From NCBI GenBank assembly GCA_944472155.2, contig OX235271.1, positions 78,972,256-79,036,255 on the forward strand: a DNA stretch of 64,000 nucleotides. The letters are read 5' to 3'. This document shows positions 1 through 11,599 of this stretch, piece after piece (position 1 is the stretch's first letter; each line of letters starts with the position of its first letter). A model generated the notes under the pieces. That model was not told where the DNA came from and did no database searches. It saw only the letters and a list, made by a program, of their open reading frames with translations. The stretch comes from Trichobilharzia szidati. Taxonomy: Eukaryota > Platyhelminthes > Trematoda > Strigeidida > Schistosomatidae. The translations under genes and the position numbers were made by a program.

Positions 1-472
1 TTATCCCATTTATGCTGATTGTTGTCTGTTGCTGTTGCTATTGCTGTTGGCCGGAAATCTTCATCACCGTTTTCTCATTGTTCACCTGAAGTCCTATCTT
101 CTCTGGATTCTTCTTCTGCCAACTTGTTGCTTTTTCACTTGCATATCTTCCAGTTTTTGGGAAATTAGGCATATATCATCGGCGAAGTCCAGATCTTCCA
201 AGTTTTTGTGTGGGTCCATTTTATGCCTGTCTCCTCGCTGCCCGCCGCTGTCTGTCGCACTATCCAGTCTACCGCAATCAGGAAAATCATTGGAGATAGT
301 AGACAGTCAGCTTGTCTTACTCCCGTTTTCACTTCGAAGGATTCCATGAGTTTCCCGTTGTGGATTACTTTGCATGCAGCATTGTCGTACAACTGTTGGA
401 TGAGGTGTATAATTGTTGGCGGCACGCCGTAGTAGCGAAATAGTTTCCAAATCACCTCTCGATCGACGCTTA
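1..472 (-). mobile_element. RTE/SR2-like non-LTR retrotransposon, reverse transcriptase fragment (cut by window edge)
   Basis: The minus strand encodes the middle of a non-LTR reverse transcriptase: a VDREVIWKLFRYYGVPP segment, then VIHNGKL and TGVRQ, then LSPMIFLIAVDWI. After a frameshift the catalytic FADD box is still readable at about 165-185 (DFADDIC). The same order of motifs is seen at 36125-37205 and 54790-56245, so this is one family. It is a relic: the frame is broken before FADD, homology stops abruptly near 472, and the 3' part lies outside the window. Clade assignment (RTE, like schistosome SR2) is from memory of the family and was not tested. Confidence 0.8.
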
Positions 473-1200
473 TTTCCCATGTTGTCTCCCCAAAAGACCT
501 AGGAATAGATAAATCAAGTTTCAGAGTCGTAAAAATATATTTAATAGTCACTTTGAACAACAAATTATTTTCAAAACGATATCCAAAATAGTAATACTGT
601 TTCACTGTATGATATATATGTAATAAATAAACTAAGTTAATATGATAGTGTCCAAGATTTAAACATATGTAAGAGGATTCATTCCTGATCTTTTATGTCC
701 TCCTTCATACACTCCATAGCTCTCTTTGATTTTTCTGAAATACCATTCGTAGGCAAGCATCACTTGATGGTGTAAAGAAGAAAAGATCAAGGAGGCTCGA
801 AGGCAATGTTTATTAGGACAAACGCATTCCAGGTACACAAATTTGGTGTACCTTGCCTTTAAGTCTTTATTTGTACATCATTTGCAAATTGGTTGAATAT
901 CACCAAATTTGATAGCTTGTCGGATTCTGCACAGTATTGTAACGTTCTCCTCACAGTTTGCTTCTTCGATTGCTTTTTCCAGTGCCCCAAAACATATTGT
1001 CACGTTTCTGAATTCGTTTACTTATATACTACTTATATCTGATTATAAGTAGCACTAAACACAATGGTATCTTGATTTTCGTTGTCTTTGTAAGTATGTG
1101 TGTGTATGTAGTGTGTATGAATGTGTTTTGTGCAAAGCCACATTTTTTCCATTCCTTAGAGTGCTGAGTGGAAATTGTAGCTGCAAGTTTTTGAACGCTG
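473..1200. other. No gene seen
   Basis: AT-rich sequence. A reading frame of the RTE fragment runs on to 605 but without family similarity. I see no exon or repeat I can name. Confidence 0.5.
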
Positions 1201-1202
1201 AA

Positions 1203-1378
1203 GTTTAATTAGTAGTGGTGTTGTTTTCATGGGGTTGGGTTGTTAGCATCACACCCAACGTTCCCTCGTAAATGGGTTTACTACCTGCTAAGCAAGGTGT
1301 AGATGCTCATTGGCTATCAATCAAACCCGAACGACGTGCCTAGTTGGCAAGCATTCTACCACTGAACCACACATGCAT
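1203..1378 (-). mobile_element. tRNA-headed SINE (family B-like), old copy
   Basis: Read on the minus strand, it starts with a tRNA-like A box (GGTTCAGTGGTAGAATGC) and has a B box-like GGTTTGATTG about 50 bases on. The body resembles family B copies at 2971 and 5598. The head looks closer to a tRNA-Gly type than the other copies. It is diverged and not a working tRNA. Confidence 0.6.
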
Positions 1379-1911
1379 GCAGGAGGAATGATTAACACAA
1401 GAAATCCTCCAACCGATTAACACAAGAGTCTACTGAAATTTACGGATTTTTGTGGTACTTCGTGATGCGACTTATTGAGTTAAATTTGCTAACAAAATAA
1501 ATTTTAAACTACTCTACAAAGATACTTCTTACAAGTGATTTAGTACTAAGCATACGAGAATATATCCCAGTGTGGTATTAAAAGGTTATACATTTTAACG
1601 TTTCTGGAACACTGGATAGATTATCATTATCTTACTAGTCCAAGATTGATTTTAAGATTTGCTGTCGTGTTATTGATATTATTATCATTCGTTTGCAACT
1701 TTTTAAAATAGCAAAAACTTTGGCTGTTGAATAATTTAAGCCTGATCTTAAATCAAGCAGGAGTGCGTACTTGGTCGATGAGTTTACCACAGGTTTAACA
1801 TTTCACTTTTGTTTAACTGGTTTTTGCGACTTTCTTTCATCATACTGAATAGTTTCCGATGTTATTTCACTGAACATCAGGTTTGATAACGAACTGACTT
1901 CATTTAAAAAA

Positions 1912-1990
1912 CTATTGAAAACCAGGGATTACTGGACGGTTATTTTGTCCATGTCTGAGACTCTTCAGCAGTACATACCCATGGCCGTAC
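1912..1990 (-). mobile_element. SINE family A fragment (hammerhead-like part)
   Basis: A short, diverged piece similar to the ribozyme-like body of family A (compare 18005-18085): the block GGGA-TACTGGAC-G, then the region that in better copies holds the stem II and catalytic core. The tRNA-like head cannot be recognised. Confidence 0.45.
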
Positions 1991-2335
1991 TAGGAATCCA
2001 TCGCACGAACTTCAGGCCAGTTCTCGGGCAAACTTGAAATCAATCAAATCCCAGCAAAATGACATTTGAAAATATACTTAATCTTCCCAATAACTTCAAT
2101 ACTTCCTAGGAAAAAACACTCTGATTTAAACAAAACTGTAGCGTGCTAAGAAAAAAATTCAGTCTTCATATCACCTACATATCACACTAGCATATCATAT
2201 GATTCAGTGTCAATACCTTAGTTATGTATAGTTTGCCACAGTGAAATTTTATCTCAGATTAGAATGACTCCCAATAACACTGAATTTATCTAATTCCTTT
2301 GCTATTCTTTTTGTGTGTATTTTGTTTCATTGTAG

Positions 2336-2823
2336 TCGGAAGCCTAGTCAGCATTATCTATTATACAGACAAATTTCTTGAAATACTCCATAATATAATG
2401 AATACTGATTTGAATCGTTTTCAGCAATCGTCATTACTTAACAACATTTGGAGTCAGTATACAAATATGAATGCTTATCAGTACAATAAGAATAATATCG
2501 CAATGAATGGTAGTTATCAACATTATAACGAAAGAGATTTACCTGGTGAATTGAGAAGCAGTTCTACAGAGAACAACAACAATAATAATACTGTTAGAAA
2601 TACATTAATTACTGATAGTCTGATAAGATATAAAGCCAGTCCAATGATAATCATAAATCACAATAATACTATGAATGATACAATCATGAATAATCCGATA
2701 AATAAAACTATTGACTTATTTCAACGACAGATTATCTACACTTATTGGTTACAATTAATTAATAATGCATTATGGATTCTGTTAATTGTGATACAAATAC
2801 CATTTATAATTCGATTAAAACGG
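2336..2823 (+). CDS. Otopetrin-like proton channel, internal exon (first visible)
   Basis: The exon opens after a pyrimidine-rich acceptor (TTTCATTGTAG) with two bases of a split codon and ends at CGG before GTAAGT, phase 0. It encodes a hydrophobic start (VGSLVSIIYYTDKFLEIL), a long Asn-rich loop of about 100 residues with many N-x-S/T sites, and then a membrane helix ending IIRLKR. The last part, joined to the next exon, lines up with the otopetrin region just before the HxxATNLCxW block. Otopetrins are 12-helix, proton-selective channels of the plasma membrane. The Asn-rich loop is longer than usual for the family but typical of schistosome proteins. No upstream exon with the first helices could be found in 1-2335, so the start probably lies outside the window. 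Confidence 0.7.
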
Positions 2824-2970
2824 GTAAGTGTAAAAAGTGTTGTCAGTGGAAAGGAATACAGTAAAACAAGTAAATATATTTAAAAATAATAGAATGAGTA
2901 GGTGTTTTATTCACATTAAGATTAAACTTCCATTAACTTGATATCTGAAATCGCTTATCGCTTTTACTCT

Positions 2971-3195
2971 TTCTTTCCTTTCTATACCTCGGGTTCCAAG
3001 TGGAGCATAGGGCTTAGGGATAGAGCTTTAACGATTCTTGAAAAATGGTGTCATTTTTCACGCGGTGGGATTTCTGGCTTCATACCCAACCTTCCGTCTT
3101 TTCTGCGCTTACTATCTGTTAGACGAGCCTTAAGAATCCGTCGGCCGCATGCAAAAATGACGAACATTGTACCACTGAGCCACGGACACCTCTTT
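2971..3195 (-). mobile_element. tRNA-headed SINE family B, intron 1
   Basis: On the minus strand: a tRNA-like head (GTGGCTCAGTGGTACAATG) at about 3190, then a body ending in the GCCCTATG-CTCCACTTGG tail typical of family B. The tail resembles the 3' end of the RTE elements here. It lies in the first visible intron of the otopetrin-like gene, antisense to it. Confidence 0.6.
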
Positions 3196-3199
3196 TTTC

Positions 3200-4155
3200 T
3201 TCATACAAGTATAATACAATGATTACTGGATATGTGTATCAATTAAGCTTAAACTATCAAGGAAATTTCGTAAAGGGGAAGCCTTCGAACGAAAAAGTTT
3301 ACCACTCGATGTTTAGAACGTATAATCCAAAATGCATTGTTGAATGATTGTCTCTTTTTAAGTAACTTCATAATTTAGTCTCACTTTCTCAGGATTCTTT
3401 AATATTCAGTGTTAAAATTAACAATGTAACCGCATGATTTCCAGTATTTACCTTCTGGTAAGAAAAATAGTGACAACAATTCCTTTTAATATTGTGTGTT
3501 ATTTCACTCTATTCAGGCAAAAAAAAGAATTTTTTTTCTTGTTTGCTTCAAAAACAGAAGCAAACTTTACATTTGATATACTTCCGGTAGCATTAGTTTT
3601 GTAGCAAAGAGACGAAATAAACTGTGTACAAATGGATATTTGCAGACATTTCCCTTGTAAAACTAACAGATGAAAAAAATTCATTGATTTGAACGCATCT
3701 TACTCTGCCCCCCTCCCCTGCCATGAGTATTAGTAACACTTGCCTAGTTGTCCTAGTTTTGAGAGTTCTAGTCTACGAGTTTATTCTCTACGTTTATCAC
3801 GTTTAAAACCATACTTCCTGGGGGACAGTAATTGTCTATAGTAAGTTTCTTAAGTTCAACGTTAAACCTACTTTATGTTTATCCCTAAGATAAGGTTGCA
3901 TTCAAAATTATGAAACTAGAAATTGACCAGTGAGTGTAATTATAGTCTCTTAAGTCGTCACTACTGACTCTCATGCTAATACTATGACTGTCATGTTAGG
4001 AAATTTCACACTTTTGCATTCTTGACGCTTAATGCAAAGATTATATGACCTAGGATGTCCAAGAATAGTTCAAGAAAAAAAATTTCTTTCACTTTGTACT
4101 TCTTTATTCACAGGTGATATTTATTTCTGTGTCATTCTATTATTTCTCATCATAG
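3200..4155. other. Intron sequence, nothing recognised
   Basis: The rest of the first visible intron. AT-rich, with a T-rich acceptor tract before 4156. A 61-codon frame on the minus strand has no family features. Confidence 0.6.
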
Positions 4156-4324
4156 GTATATCAGAAATCTCTAAAATTATCTAATGGATTCTTATTTATA
4201 CATATTATAATTGCAAATCTAATCGGTTGGTTTTACGTAACGTATATTAGCACAGAAAACTATTTCAAACACTACCATGAATATATGCTGAACAGAACAA
4301 AAGAAACTGATGATTATTCAGCAG
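4156..4324 (+). CDS. Otopetrin-like proton channel, second visible exon
   Basis: Bounded by CTCATCATAG and by GTAAGC, it reads in phase with the previous exon (phase 0 in, phase 1 out). The protein is VYQKSLKLSNGF, then LFIHIIIANLIGWFYVTYIS, then a polar stretch with an N-R-T glycosylation site. The core aligns by eye with the best-conserved otopetrin block (FGLMHxxATNLCxW): the His, the A-N-L and the Trp are kept, while T and C are replaced. This block forms a helix of the N-terminal half in known otopetrins. It is the strongest family evidence in this half of the gene. Confidence 0.75.
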
Positions 4325-4429
4325 GTAAGCCCATGCCTCGATTTAATTTCTTTTTAAATATTATTTAACATGAAAACATAAATCAATGTTTCTCTACGTA
4401 AATAACATTTCTCATTATTTATTCGTTGA

Positions 4430-4771
4430 CTTGTGAATGAAACCTATGGAGTCGGTGGGACATCTCCATTTCAGTCGGCTAACTCAGCGATTGCTCACAA
4501 GCTTCCATTTTCTCTTCACATGATCTCCTCCATGCCACTCTTGGACTCACGCATCGCGTTAGTCACCTTAACCGCACGTTGGGTTCATCCCACAGCGCCA
4601 GTTCTGCTTACCGAAAATGGCCCACTTGGCACTCACATTCAATGCAAAACTTCATTTGAGCGAGTCAGGCTTCTCACCCATTTAAAGTTTGAGAATAGGT
4701 TGAGGATGCCTCTAATCATTCGCTTTACTGGGTAAAACTGTTTATATCTCAGAATGCCAGCTATCCTGAAA

Positions 4772-4808
<37 letters not shown>

Positions 4809-5120
4809 CAGTCTTTCGCCCCTATACTCACGTTATATGATCAATTTGCACGTCAGAATTGCTACGGTCCTCCACCAGAGTTTCCTTTGACTTCAACCTT
4901 CGCAAGCATAGATCACCATCTTTCAGGTCTCAACACTTGGATTCAACTCAAGAGTCTGTCACGTAATGCAACTGAATGGTCCAATCCATCTTCACTGTCC
5001 TCTGCATATTTGTTGACCAATAGGTTGTTGACTGGTTTGCCGTCTGCCATAGTTCTATGCTGCTTATCCTTTCCGGTTAACCTAGTTTACAATCCAGCTG
5101 TAGGCTCAGAAAAATGACTG
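4430..5120 (-). mobile_element. RTE-like retrotransposon, 3' fragment (decayed), intron 2
   Basis: Antisense to the gene. Segments such as TCTCTTCACATGATCTCCTCCA (positions 4513-4534) and the block at 4975-5060 align by eye with the 3' coding end of the RTE copy at 36125-36480. Frames are broken throughout. Confidence 0.5.
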
Positions 5121-5289
5121 AAAGGTGGACATGGGGCTAGGAACCCACTGCCGTGATGAAGCAATACAACCGCTACTGAAAGTGAAAAGCAAAGAAAAAT
5201 AAAGTATGCGTGTGTATAAATGAAAACTTCATAATTGGAAATAAAATGACAAAAGTCATGAGTTAGGCTACATGGCAACTTAAAATATT

Positions 5290-5440
5290 TTCAGGACTTC
5301 ATCATGAACTGAAATCTGTTAGAGAACAACTGGAAAACCTGGGAGTACTGACAGCAGTTTCGTCCTAGTTTGGGACTCTTCACAGGATTCACCCACTGGA
5401 GCTTGAACCTAGGACCTTCTGGCTACAAATATTTTATAGT
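5290..5440 (-). mobile_element. SINE family A, partial
   Basis: Contains TCATCATGAACTGA, TTAGAGAACAACTGGAAAA, then the hammerhead-like body. On the minus strand it reads CTGTGAAGAGTCCC, then AAACTAGGACGAAAC. Stem II and GAAA are kept, but CTGATGA is altered. The copy stops in the tRNA-like head. Confidence 0.7.
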
Positions 5441-5597
5441 AAGAATCAACGGAATTCATGTTTATTTCACTTAGCGACACCTAACAACAGCTTATTACTA
5501 CTTCTTTTCTCACGTCTTGATTTATTTTCGGGGACCAATGTTACAAAGAAATGATCTTGAAAACAGGTGACTCTTTTATAATACTGAAATGTTTTTA

Positions 5598-5825
5598 TTT
5601 CTTTACGTTCCCAGTCGAACGTAGGGCTTCAAGCTAGAGGCCTGAAATTTCGGTAGCAGTGGTGTTTACTTTTACGGGATGGGGTTGCTAACCTTATGCT
5701 CAACCTCTCTTTTTCACTAGTCTAATTACTGACTTAGCGAAGTATAGGAGTGCGTCAGCAGGAGATCGATCCCCGGACCACATACGTGGTCGGCGAGCAT
5801 TCTACCGATGTGACACCGACGCATA
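5598..5825 (-). mobile_element. tRNA-headed SINE family B, intron 2
   Basis: On the minus strand: TGCGTCGGTGTCACATCGGT as A-box region, GATCGATCTCC as B-box region, TGACGCACTCC, and a tail GAAGCCCTACGTTCGACTGGG. This matches the copies at 16243 and 31423 from end to end. Confidence 0.75.
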
Positions 5826-5863
5826 ATGCTGAAATTAGAGATGTTTATTACATAAGTGATGAA

Positions 5864-6494
5864 CAAATTAAACTTTAAGTACCAGTAAGCACCAATGGAC
5901 AAATGACCTTCAACGCACCAATCACGGGAAAATCGGCGATTTTTGAGTATAAGGCATCAAGGTATTTATCAAAATAATGAATGAAAGGCATGAAACTGTT
6001 ACACAAGATAAATTTCTCTAAACTTTTACAAAAATGCCCCCCAGCTTTGCACTGGAGCGTCAGCAGAGTGGTGATATCATATTCTATACATGTATTTATC
6101 TAGGTCTTCTAATCCTAACGCGAAACTATACCTAACTCTAAGCCAACGGATATCGCATGCTGAAAATTACATACTTGTATAAAAAATATTGTGTGGAGTC
6201 AAGCTATAAGAAAATATAAATAGAATAAATAAAACAACTCGAACCTATCGTAATATCTTCCTTATCAGGTTAATCTAACCCTGATCTATCCTTATCCCTA
6301 AGTGTAGTCTTTCCCAAACCTAACGAAAAATTACCACATATCCCGTTTAATATCAAACACCTCATTAAGCATATTTTATTCATGATTCTAATGTTATTTG
6401 GTTGGCTTCACTAACTTCCTCACTAAGCGCTCTAAGGTCATCTGTGAGGTCGCGCTCCTTTAGTGCTTACTGGAGCTAACACTTTAACTTGTCC
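5864..6494 (-). mobile_element. Non-coding inverted-repeat element, copy 1
   Basis: The ends are imperfect inverted repeats of about 31 bases (5864-5895 and 6461-6491, core CAAATTAAACTTTAAGTACC). The interior matches the copy at 59201-59678 in reverse, including the C-rich strand of telomere-like hexamers near 6260-6340 and a GCATATTTTATTCATG block. It has no coding capacity. A piece of SINE family C lies inside (6148-6212), which makes this copy longer. The transposon class cannot be decided from the sequence. Confidence 0.65.
6148..6212 (+). mobile_element. SINE family C tail, nested
   Basis: GATATCGCATGCTGAAAATT followed by ATACTTGTA, GTGTGGAGTCAAGCTATAAG. This is the tail seen in full at 11500-11580, 50260-50312 and 57295-57360. 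The tRNA-like head is missing. Confidence 0.7.
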
Positions 6495-6973
6495 CAGGTG
6501 GTGTTTAATGTAAGAAGAATATATCCTGAATAACCACTGTAGAAGGTTTCCGCGTATTGTAGAAAACTCTTAGAACTACTTTAGTTCATGTCTATGAAGT
6601 CAATTTGATAGCTAGAACACATCACTCTAAGTTGCTGAGTATAAAGTAACAGATAATTTATGCTGATAGACACTAAAAAAGTTGTGTTTAAGTTTGAAGC
6701 CTAAAACTAAACAAATGGTATATATATATATAGTGTTTATCTAAACCTTGAGAAAAGAGTTCAGCTGTGCTTCTGTTTATCTGGATTGCTTTGTCTCGCA
6801 ATATTCAAGGGAAATATGGAATAACTACATGAGAATCGTTCTGTTTTCAAGCATCTATAGACAAGTGGCCTATAGAGTACGAAGTACTAATATTTTTCTT
6901 GATCAAAATTCGCGGATTAATAAAATTAATTCTATAGTTTATAAAATATCATTGATCTATATTATGTGTGCAG

Positions 6974-7031
6974 ATATTGGAACAGAGTATCAATTTTATG
7001 AAAATATTATTGCCATTATACTTTTATGGAA
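6974..7031 (+). CDS. Otopetrin-like proton channel, probable small third exon
   Basis: 58 bases between TATGTGTGCAG and GTAAGTC. Joined to the preceding exon (phase 1) it reads D-IGTEYQFYENIIAIILLW with two bases left over. This resembles the otopetrin segment PFxIEYSLIAAxxLYVMWK that follows the ATNLCxW helix, so place and content both fit. However, its exit phase does not match the next exon (see findings). It could be a real exon with another small exon following, an alternative exon, or a chance match. Confidence 0.45.
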
Positions 7032-7444
7032 GTAAGTCTTTTTTTGAAATTGATGAAAAAAAACAAAACAAAAAAGTGAAGATGAACATCTGTTTATGTA
7101 AGCGATAAAAAAATCAGTGATCCAGTTTTTGCCGAATAAAATGCTTTCCTTATGAGATTAATTTATCAGCATGTAAATGATCCTACTGAAAATCTTATGC
7201 AGGATAATACTTCTATGTAAGTAAATGATCAAAATTGTTTTGATTTGAACGATTTAGTCTTCTTTATCGAATTAATTCGAGTGATATTCAGATAGCCTTG
7301 AGTTAAACGAGTAAAATTATTGTATAGTCCTTGAATCACCTTAATCATTGATGTGAGCACTATCACTTTATATTAGGGGTGAAATAATATGCGTATCATT
7401 TGACAGTATGTGATAAAATATAATCATTAATCCACGTCCAATTT

Positions 7445-8050
7445 TTATATTATTTCTATTTGTCCTCTGGGTTCCTAGTGGAACATTAGACTTCAAAAGC
7501 AGATCCCAATTGCAGTCTTTTTTCTGCAGTCATTTTTAGTTAGCTCCACGGCTGCTCACAAGCTCTCATCTTCTACTCACACGATTTCCTTCATGATCCT
7601 TTGGACACCTAACTCATGCTTTTCACTTAGGGTTACACTGGTTCCTGATTTGTGATGTCACTCAACAATGTCTTTAGCATGTGTCTAACTTATCTCCATT
7701 TTTCTTTTGTGGTTAAAGGTTCATGGTTGGCTCATTTTCAGAATTCCTTATTGTTTATCCTTCCCGGCCAGGGTATTTGATCTCCAGTGTGGAGTGCAGG
7801 TAGTTGGTGATGAAAGTCTTCAGCAGGCTATTGGAAATGCTTTTTTAATGCATCATTTCTCTGAACCCCATAGAAATAGTGACTTAACATTAGAGTTAAA
7901 AACTCGTTTCTTGTTCCTTGTGCTGGGTGGCCTAGATCTCCACACTTATTTCGGAGTAATAAAAGTCTGCGTTGCTTTTCTATCTTGGGCTTGACATCCT
8001 TATCCGTATCACATCCGATATACTTGTAGAGCTTTTATTGTCCTTCTTCA
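7445..8050 (-). mobile_element. RTE-like retrotransposon, 3' fragment (decayed), intron 3
   Basis: Antisense. The block 7800-8010 aligns by eye with 36485-36700 of a better RTE copy (shared CTCCACAC-TTTCGGAGTAAT and CTTGACATCCTTATC-type stretches), and 7460-7600 with the RTE 3' tail. There is no intact frame. Confidence 0.6.
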
Positions 8051-8079
8051 GAATAGCTTCACTGCTTATTTCAAAACAA

Positions 8080-8880
8080 AATAGAGAGAGATACGTGGAC
8101 GATACTTTTATTATCGCCAATAATGAGGAAAATTTGGAGAACATATTGGACTTCTTCAACAGTTGCCATCCAGCAATCCAGTTCACACTAGAGAAGGAGT
8201 CCAACGCAACAATACCATTTCTGGACGTGCAACTAGCAAGACGCGAACAAGATGGGATACTCAAAAGATCCATTCACAGAAAACCGACATGGAATGGACA
8301 ACTCATCAGCTTTCACAGTTGGGTACCTCTATATACAAAACGAAATCTAATCCTCTCACTGACTCACAGAATCCACAACATTTGCAGTCCGGAAACTATA
8401 GAAAAGGAGCTGAAGACCCTGAAAAGAATCCTCCTTGAAAACGGCTACCCAGAACGTTTCATCACAAAAGCTATGAAGCCCAAAACACAAAACCGTCCAT
8501 GCTTACTGCTCCCAAGAAAATTCTCTATTTGAATCTACAATTCACGAATTTAAAAAAAACTCTATAAACTCTTCGCAGCTGACTCAGACTAACTTTCTAC
8601 GAACTAATGATTCGCACGAAGTGAAGGATAACTCCTGTGGCTATCATTGCATCTACAATTCTTGTGATAGTATGTGCCGCTTTATCAAAGATTATATTGA
8701 ATCCTGATCTGCATACAAAGAAGTTTGTTCAGTCACTAAATCTACAATGGTCTGATCTATCTCACACCAAATACGTATTTGTTCTCTTTCTCTTGTTTTT
8801 TCTATGCATTATTTCTACCCCACCTCTATTAATTTCCTTTTTATAATTATTAAATTCTTCATTTATGACCTTAATAGTAG
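8080..8880 (+). mobile_element. Penelope-like element, reverse transcriptase to GIY-YIG end (truncated, frameshifted)
   Basis: The frame to 8532 carries the Penelope RT catalytic box RYVDDTFII, then IPFLDVQLARR, RSIHRKPTWNGQ and the TIEKELKTLKRILLENGYP linker. After frameshifts it continues as PKKILYLNLQF (about 8510), CIYNSCDSMC (about 8650, weak match to the YQFTCSCG start of the endonuclease), and LNPDLHTKKFVQSLNLQW ending at 8763. The rest is a T-rich 3' tail. PLEs are retroelements that copy themselves from a nicked target; this copy lacks its 5' two-thirds and is dead. It lies in intron 3 of the otopetrin-like gene, in the same direction. Similar ends are at 44775 and 51689. Confidence 0.85.
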
Positions 8881-11399
8881 TACCACTACTTTGTAACTTT
8901 ATTTGGTTTCTAACCGATTAACGCCTTCTAAGTTACGTAATTTGTTGTCAAAAAATTAACAATTGCATTAACACATCTTTGGAAATATTCCTTTTGTTGC
9001 CAAGAAAAATTACTATAAATTTGCGGTTTGTACAGCTTGAGAATGATATCTTTTTTTAAAGTAGACTGTCTGAATTTCGCATGAATGAAGAGGCTGACTG
9101 TAACTGGTTGCTCAAGAGATTTCCTTATGGTTGTTTTCACCTCTATTGTACTGATAATCCCCTTGACTTGATATTACCTTGAAATTGCGTTTTCTTTATT
9201 GGTTGATTGTGAATTTGTCTGACTACTATGTATTCTCCATGTTTCGTTTTCGTAAGAATTTTTCATTTTCCTAGTTGATTTACAAGCCGTAGTTTTTCAT
9301 TTGTATTGTTATGAATGGATGTACGCAGTGTCTTTGGATTGCCAGTCGGTGTTAATGAATATGGAGAGTAAGAAGAATTTCGTTTTGGTTAGTGTAGTGT
9401 CTCCTTTAGCCACTGGATGTTTTATTCAAAGTATCATCGAAAGAAGTGTGTATGAGTCTGTGAGAAATATTAATTCCAAAGTGTATAATCAGTGTAACAG
9501 CGACTTCAGATTGTTCCTGTTATAACTGATGACTTGATTTGTATGAATTCACTTTCTGTACACTCATGTTCCTAATCCTGCAGATATGTTCAAAGTTCAA
9601 GTACTGCACTACGATTAGTCTTCTTTTATTTTGGTGTCACTGACGAGGTTATTGGTCAGGTTTTGAGTACTTTCTTAGTCGTCTAATTACATAATGTATT
9701 CGGATCTTTTATTTGATTATTGTAGAGCTGTAGTTTCGAAACGTGCATATAGCCTTCAGCAATTAGACCTAATATAGCTGGTTCCATTAGTGTTCGCTGT
9801 AATTTTCATATACTCGACTGATGAGATGAAAACTGTTCATAACTTGCACTGAGTGCTTACTCTTACATCAATACAGTATATTAGAACCATCAAATTACTA
9901 CCATTATTGTCACAAACATAGCTATATCAGCTAAAGTATTAGACTTCAAAGGTAGATGTCTATGAACCTGGCTTAATTGTCATAAGATTTGATGGAAATT
10001 GAACGTTGAGAAACTAATGACACAGTAATATTAACGATTTGTTAGGTATTGCAACAGTTGAAATGTGAGACGCAGTTTAACTGAAGTCCGACTGCAATCG
10101 TAATAAATTTCACTGTGGTATAGCTTTGCGCAGAGACACTAACAAACTACATGCACCTCCTACTATGATACAGTACAATATGTATCCATAGTTTCAACCA
10201 TGGGTGAATTAAAGAAGCTCTCAAGATAAACTTCCATATTTGCAGTCTAGAAAGTAGGTAAAGATTAATAGGAGATGTCTTCCTTTCAATGTTTCAGTGG
10301 TGGGTACATGTTTGCGTGTTTGGTGCTTCTGTGCCGTTCAAAAAATATTATCACAAAATATTTCACTGGGATTTCGATCAGGCAACAGTTGTATCGATTA
10401 GAAATTATTCGCAAAATACATAATAAAGTGAAAGCATAAACGGATTCTATGCGATCACTTTTGAAGTCATGTTATCGGGAATTGTGCCTTATTTGTTCAT
10501 CCAAGGTTGAACTTAATAAATATTTTCAAGTTTGTCTTATTACCAAATGATCCTAATTTGAAAGGTACCAAAATTATCTATTGAAATTCAGAACCAAGAT
10601 TTGCATATAAAGTTATGTAAACCTATTCACTCTACTGACTATAAATAAGTAGTTCCGCTGAAAAAAAACAAATTTCTCTTGATTCCACATAAAATCACAT
10701 TAAATACAATTATGACTCTTTTCTTTAATTCTTATCAATATGAATCCACGTGCATTGCACTAATAAAACACCTATGATCTCCTATGATCTCAGAAAAATT
10801 GGACAGACTATGGATTTTAGAAGTGAATCGCAATCCAAAGGCCTATTTAGTGAACGCTGTCGCTCACTCACATTTATTCATTGTAGGTAAGTTAGACGTT
10901 TATATACATGCATTTGTGAATTTTACATAAGTTGATTAAAGCCATGTTGTGCTAACCAAGTACTTTTATCTTATATATGAAGATGCTTTAAGATGGGATG
11001 TGATTCTATAATCTGTTAGTTCATTTGGTATGATACTCAGTGATACTGTATTATATACTCAGTACTAGTCATACTGAGTACAGTATTATGTATATCACAT
11101 GAAATGAATCCCTATTTGAATAAGTATCTTCAAGGATATATTTCGTTTGGTGGTAACTAGCGGTGAAATCCAGGTTGCGCATTTCGTCCTATTCGGGACT
11201 GGTCCACTACATGCATCTGCATTCTACTGCTAATTACCGCAAACAGAAATAACTCTAAATTAATCCTTAAGCACAGTCGAAGAGTCTTTAGTAGCAGTCA
11301 GCATATTAGCAGAGATAAAGCATTTCAGTTCAGCATAATAAATCAAAGAGAAATGCAAAATTAACCTGAAAACATCTTCAAGGATGTTATACATTGACC
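8881..11399. other. Intron sequence, nothing recognised
   Basis: AT-rich. Short frames at 8928-9140 and 9301-9525 lack family features or splice context. A small run of TACTGAG/ACAGTAT palindromic words lies at 11025-11095. Confidence 0.5.
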
Positions 11400-11590
11400 A
11401 CCGTGCATCGGTAGCACAGTGGTTAGGACTCTCACCAACCATGCACATGGTCCGGGGTTCGATCCCCTGCTGACGCACACCTGATATCTATGGTTGGCCT
11501 GCAAAATTTGGGCTACCGATATCACATGCTGAAAATTCCATACCTGTACCAAAACATACGGTGTGGAATCAAGCTGTAATCAAAAAGGAA
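11400..11590 (+). mobile_element. tRNA-headed SINE family C, full copy
   Basis: The head (about 11404-11476) folds as a tRNA: CGTCGG-type 5' side, GGCACAGTGGTTAGG A box, GGGGTTCGATCCCC-like B box and GACGCAC 3' side. The body GATATCTATGGTTGGCCTGC is followed by CGATATCACATGCTGAAAAT and the tail ATCAAGCTGTAATCAAAA. Copies at 50137 and 57184 agree end to end. It is a SINE, not a host tRNA. Confidence 0.85.
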
Positions 11591-11599
11591 AAGAGACCT

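Noticed and set aside
165..605. 146-codon minus-strand frame as a host gene
   Set aside because: It is the RTE reverse transcriptase region running past the end of homology. No separate gene.
6974..7031. Reading the small exon in the other frame (ending FYG) to mend the phase to 12902
   Set aside because: It would break the join with exon 2 and lose the EY...IIAIILLW similarity. Left as an open question.
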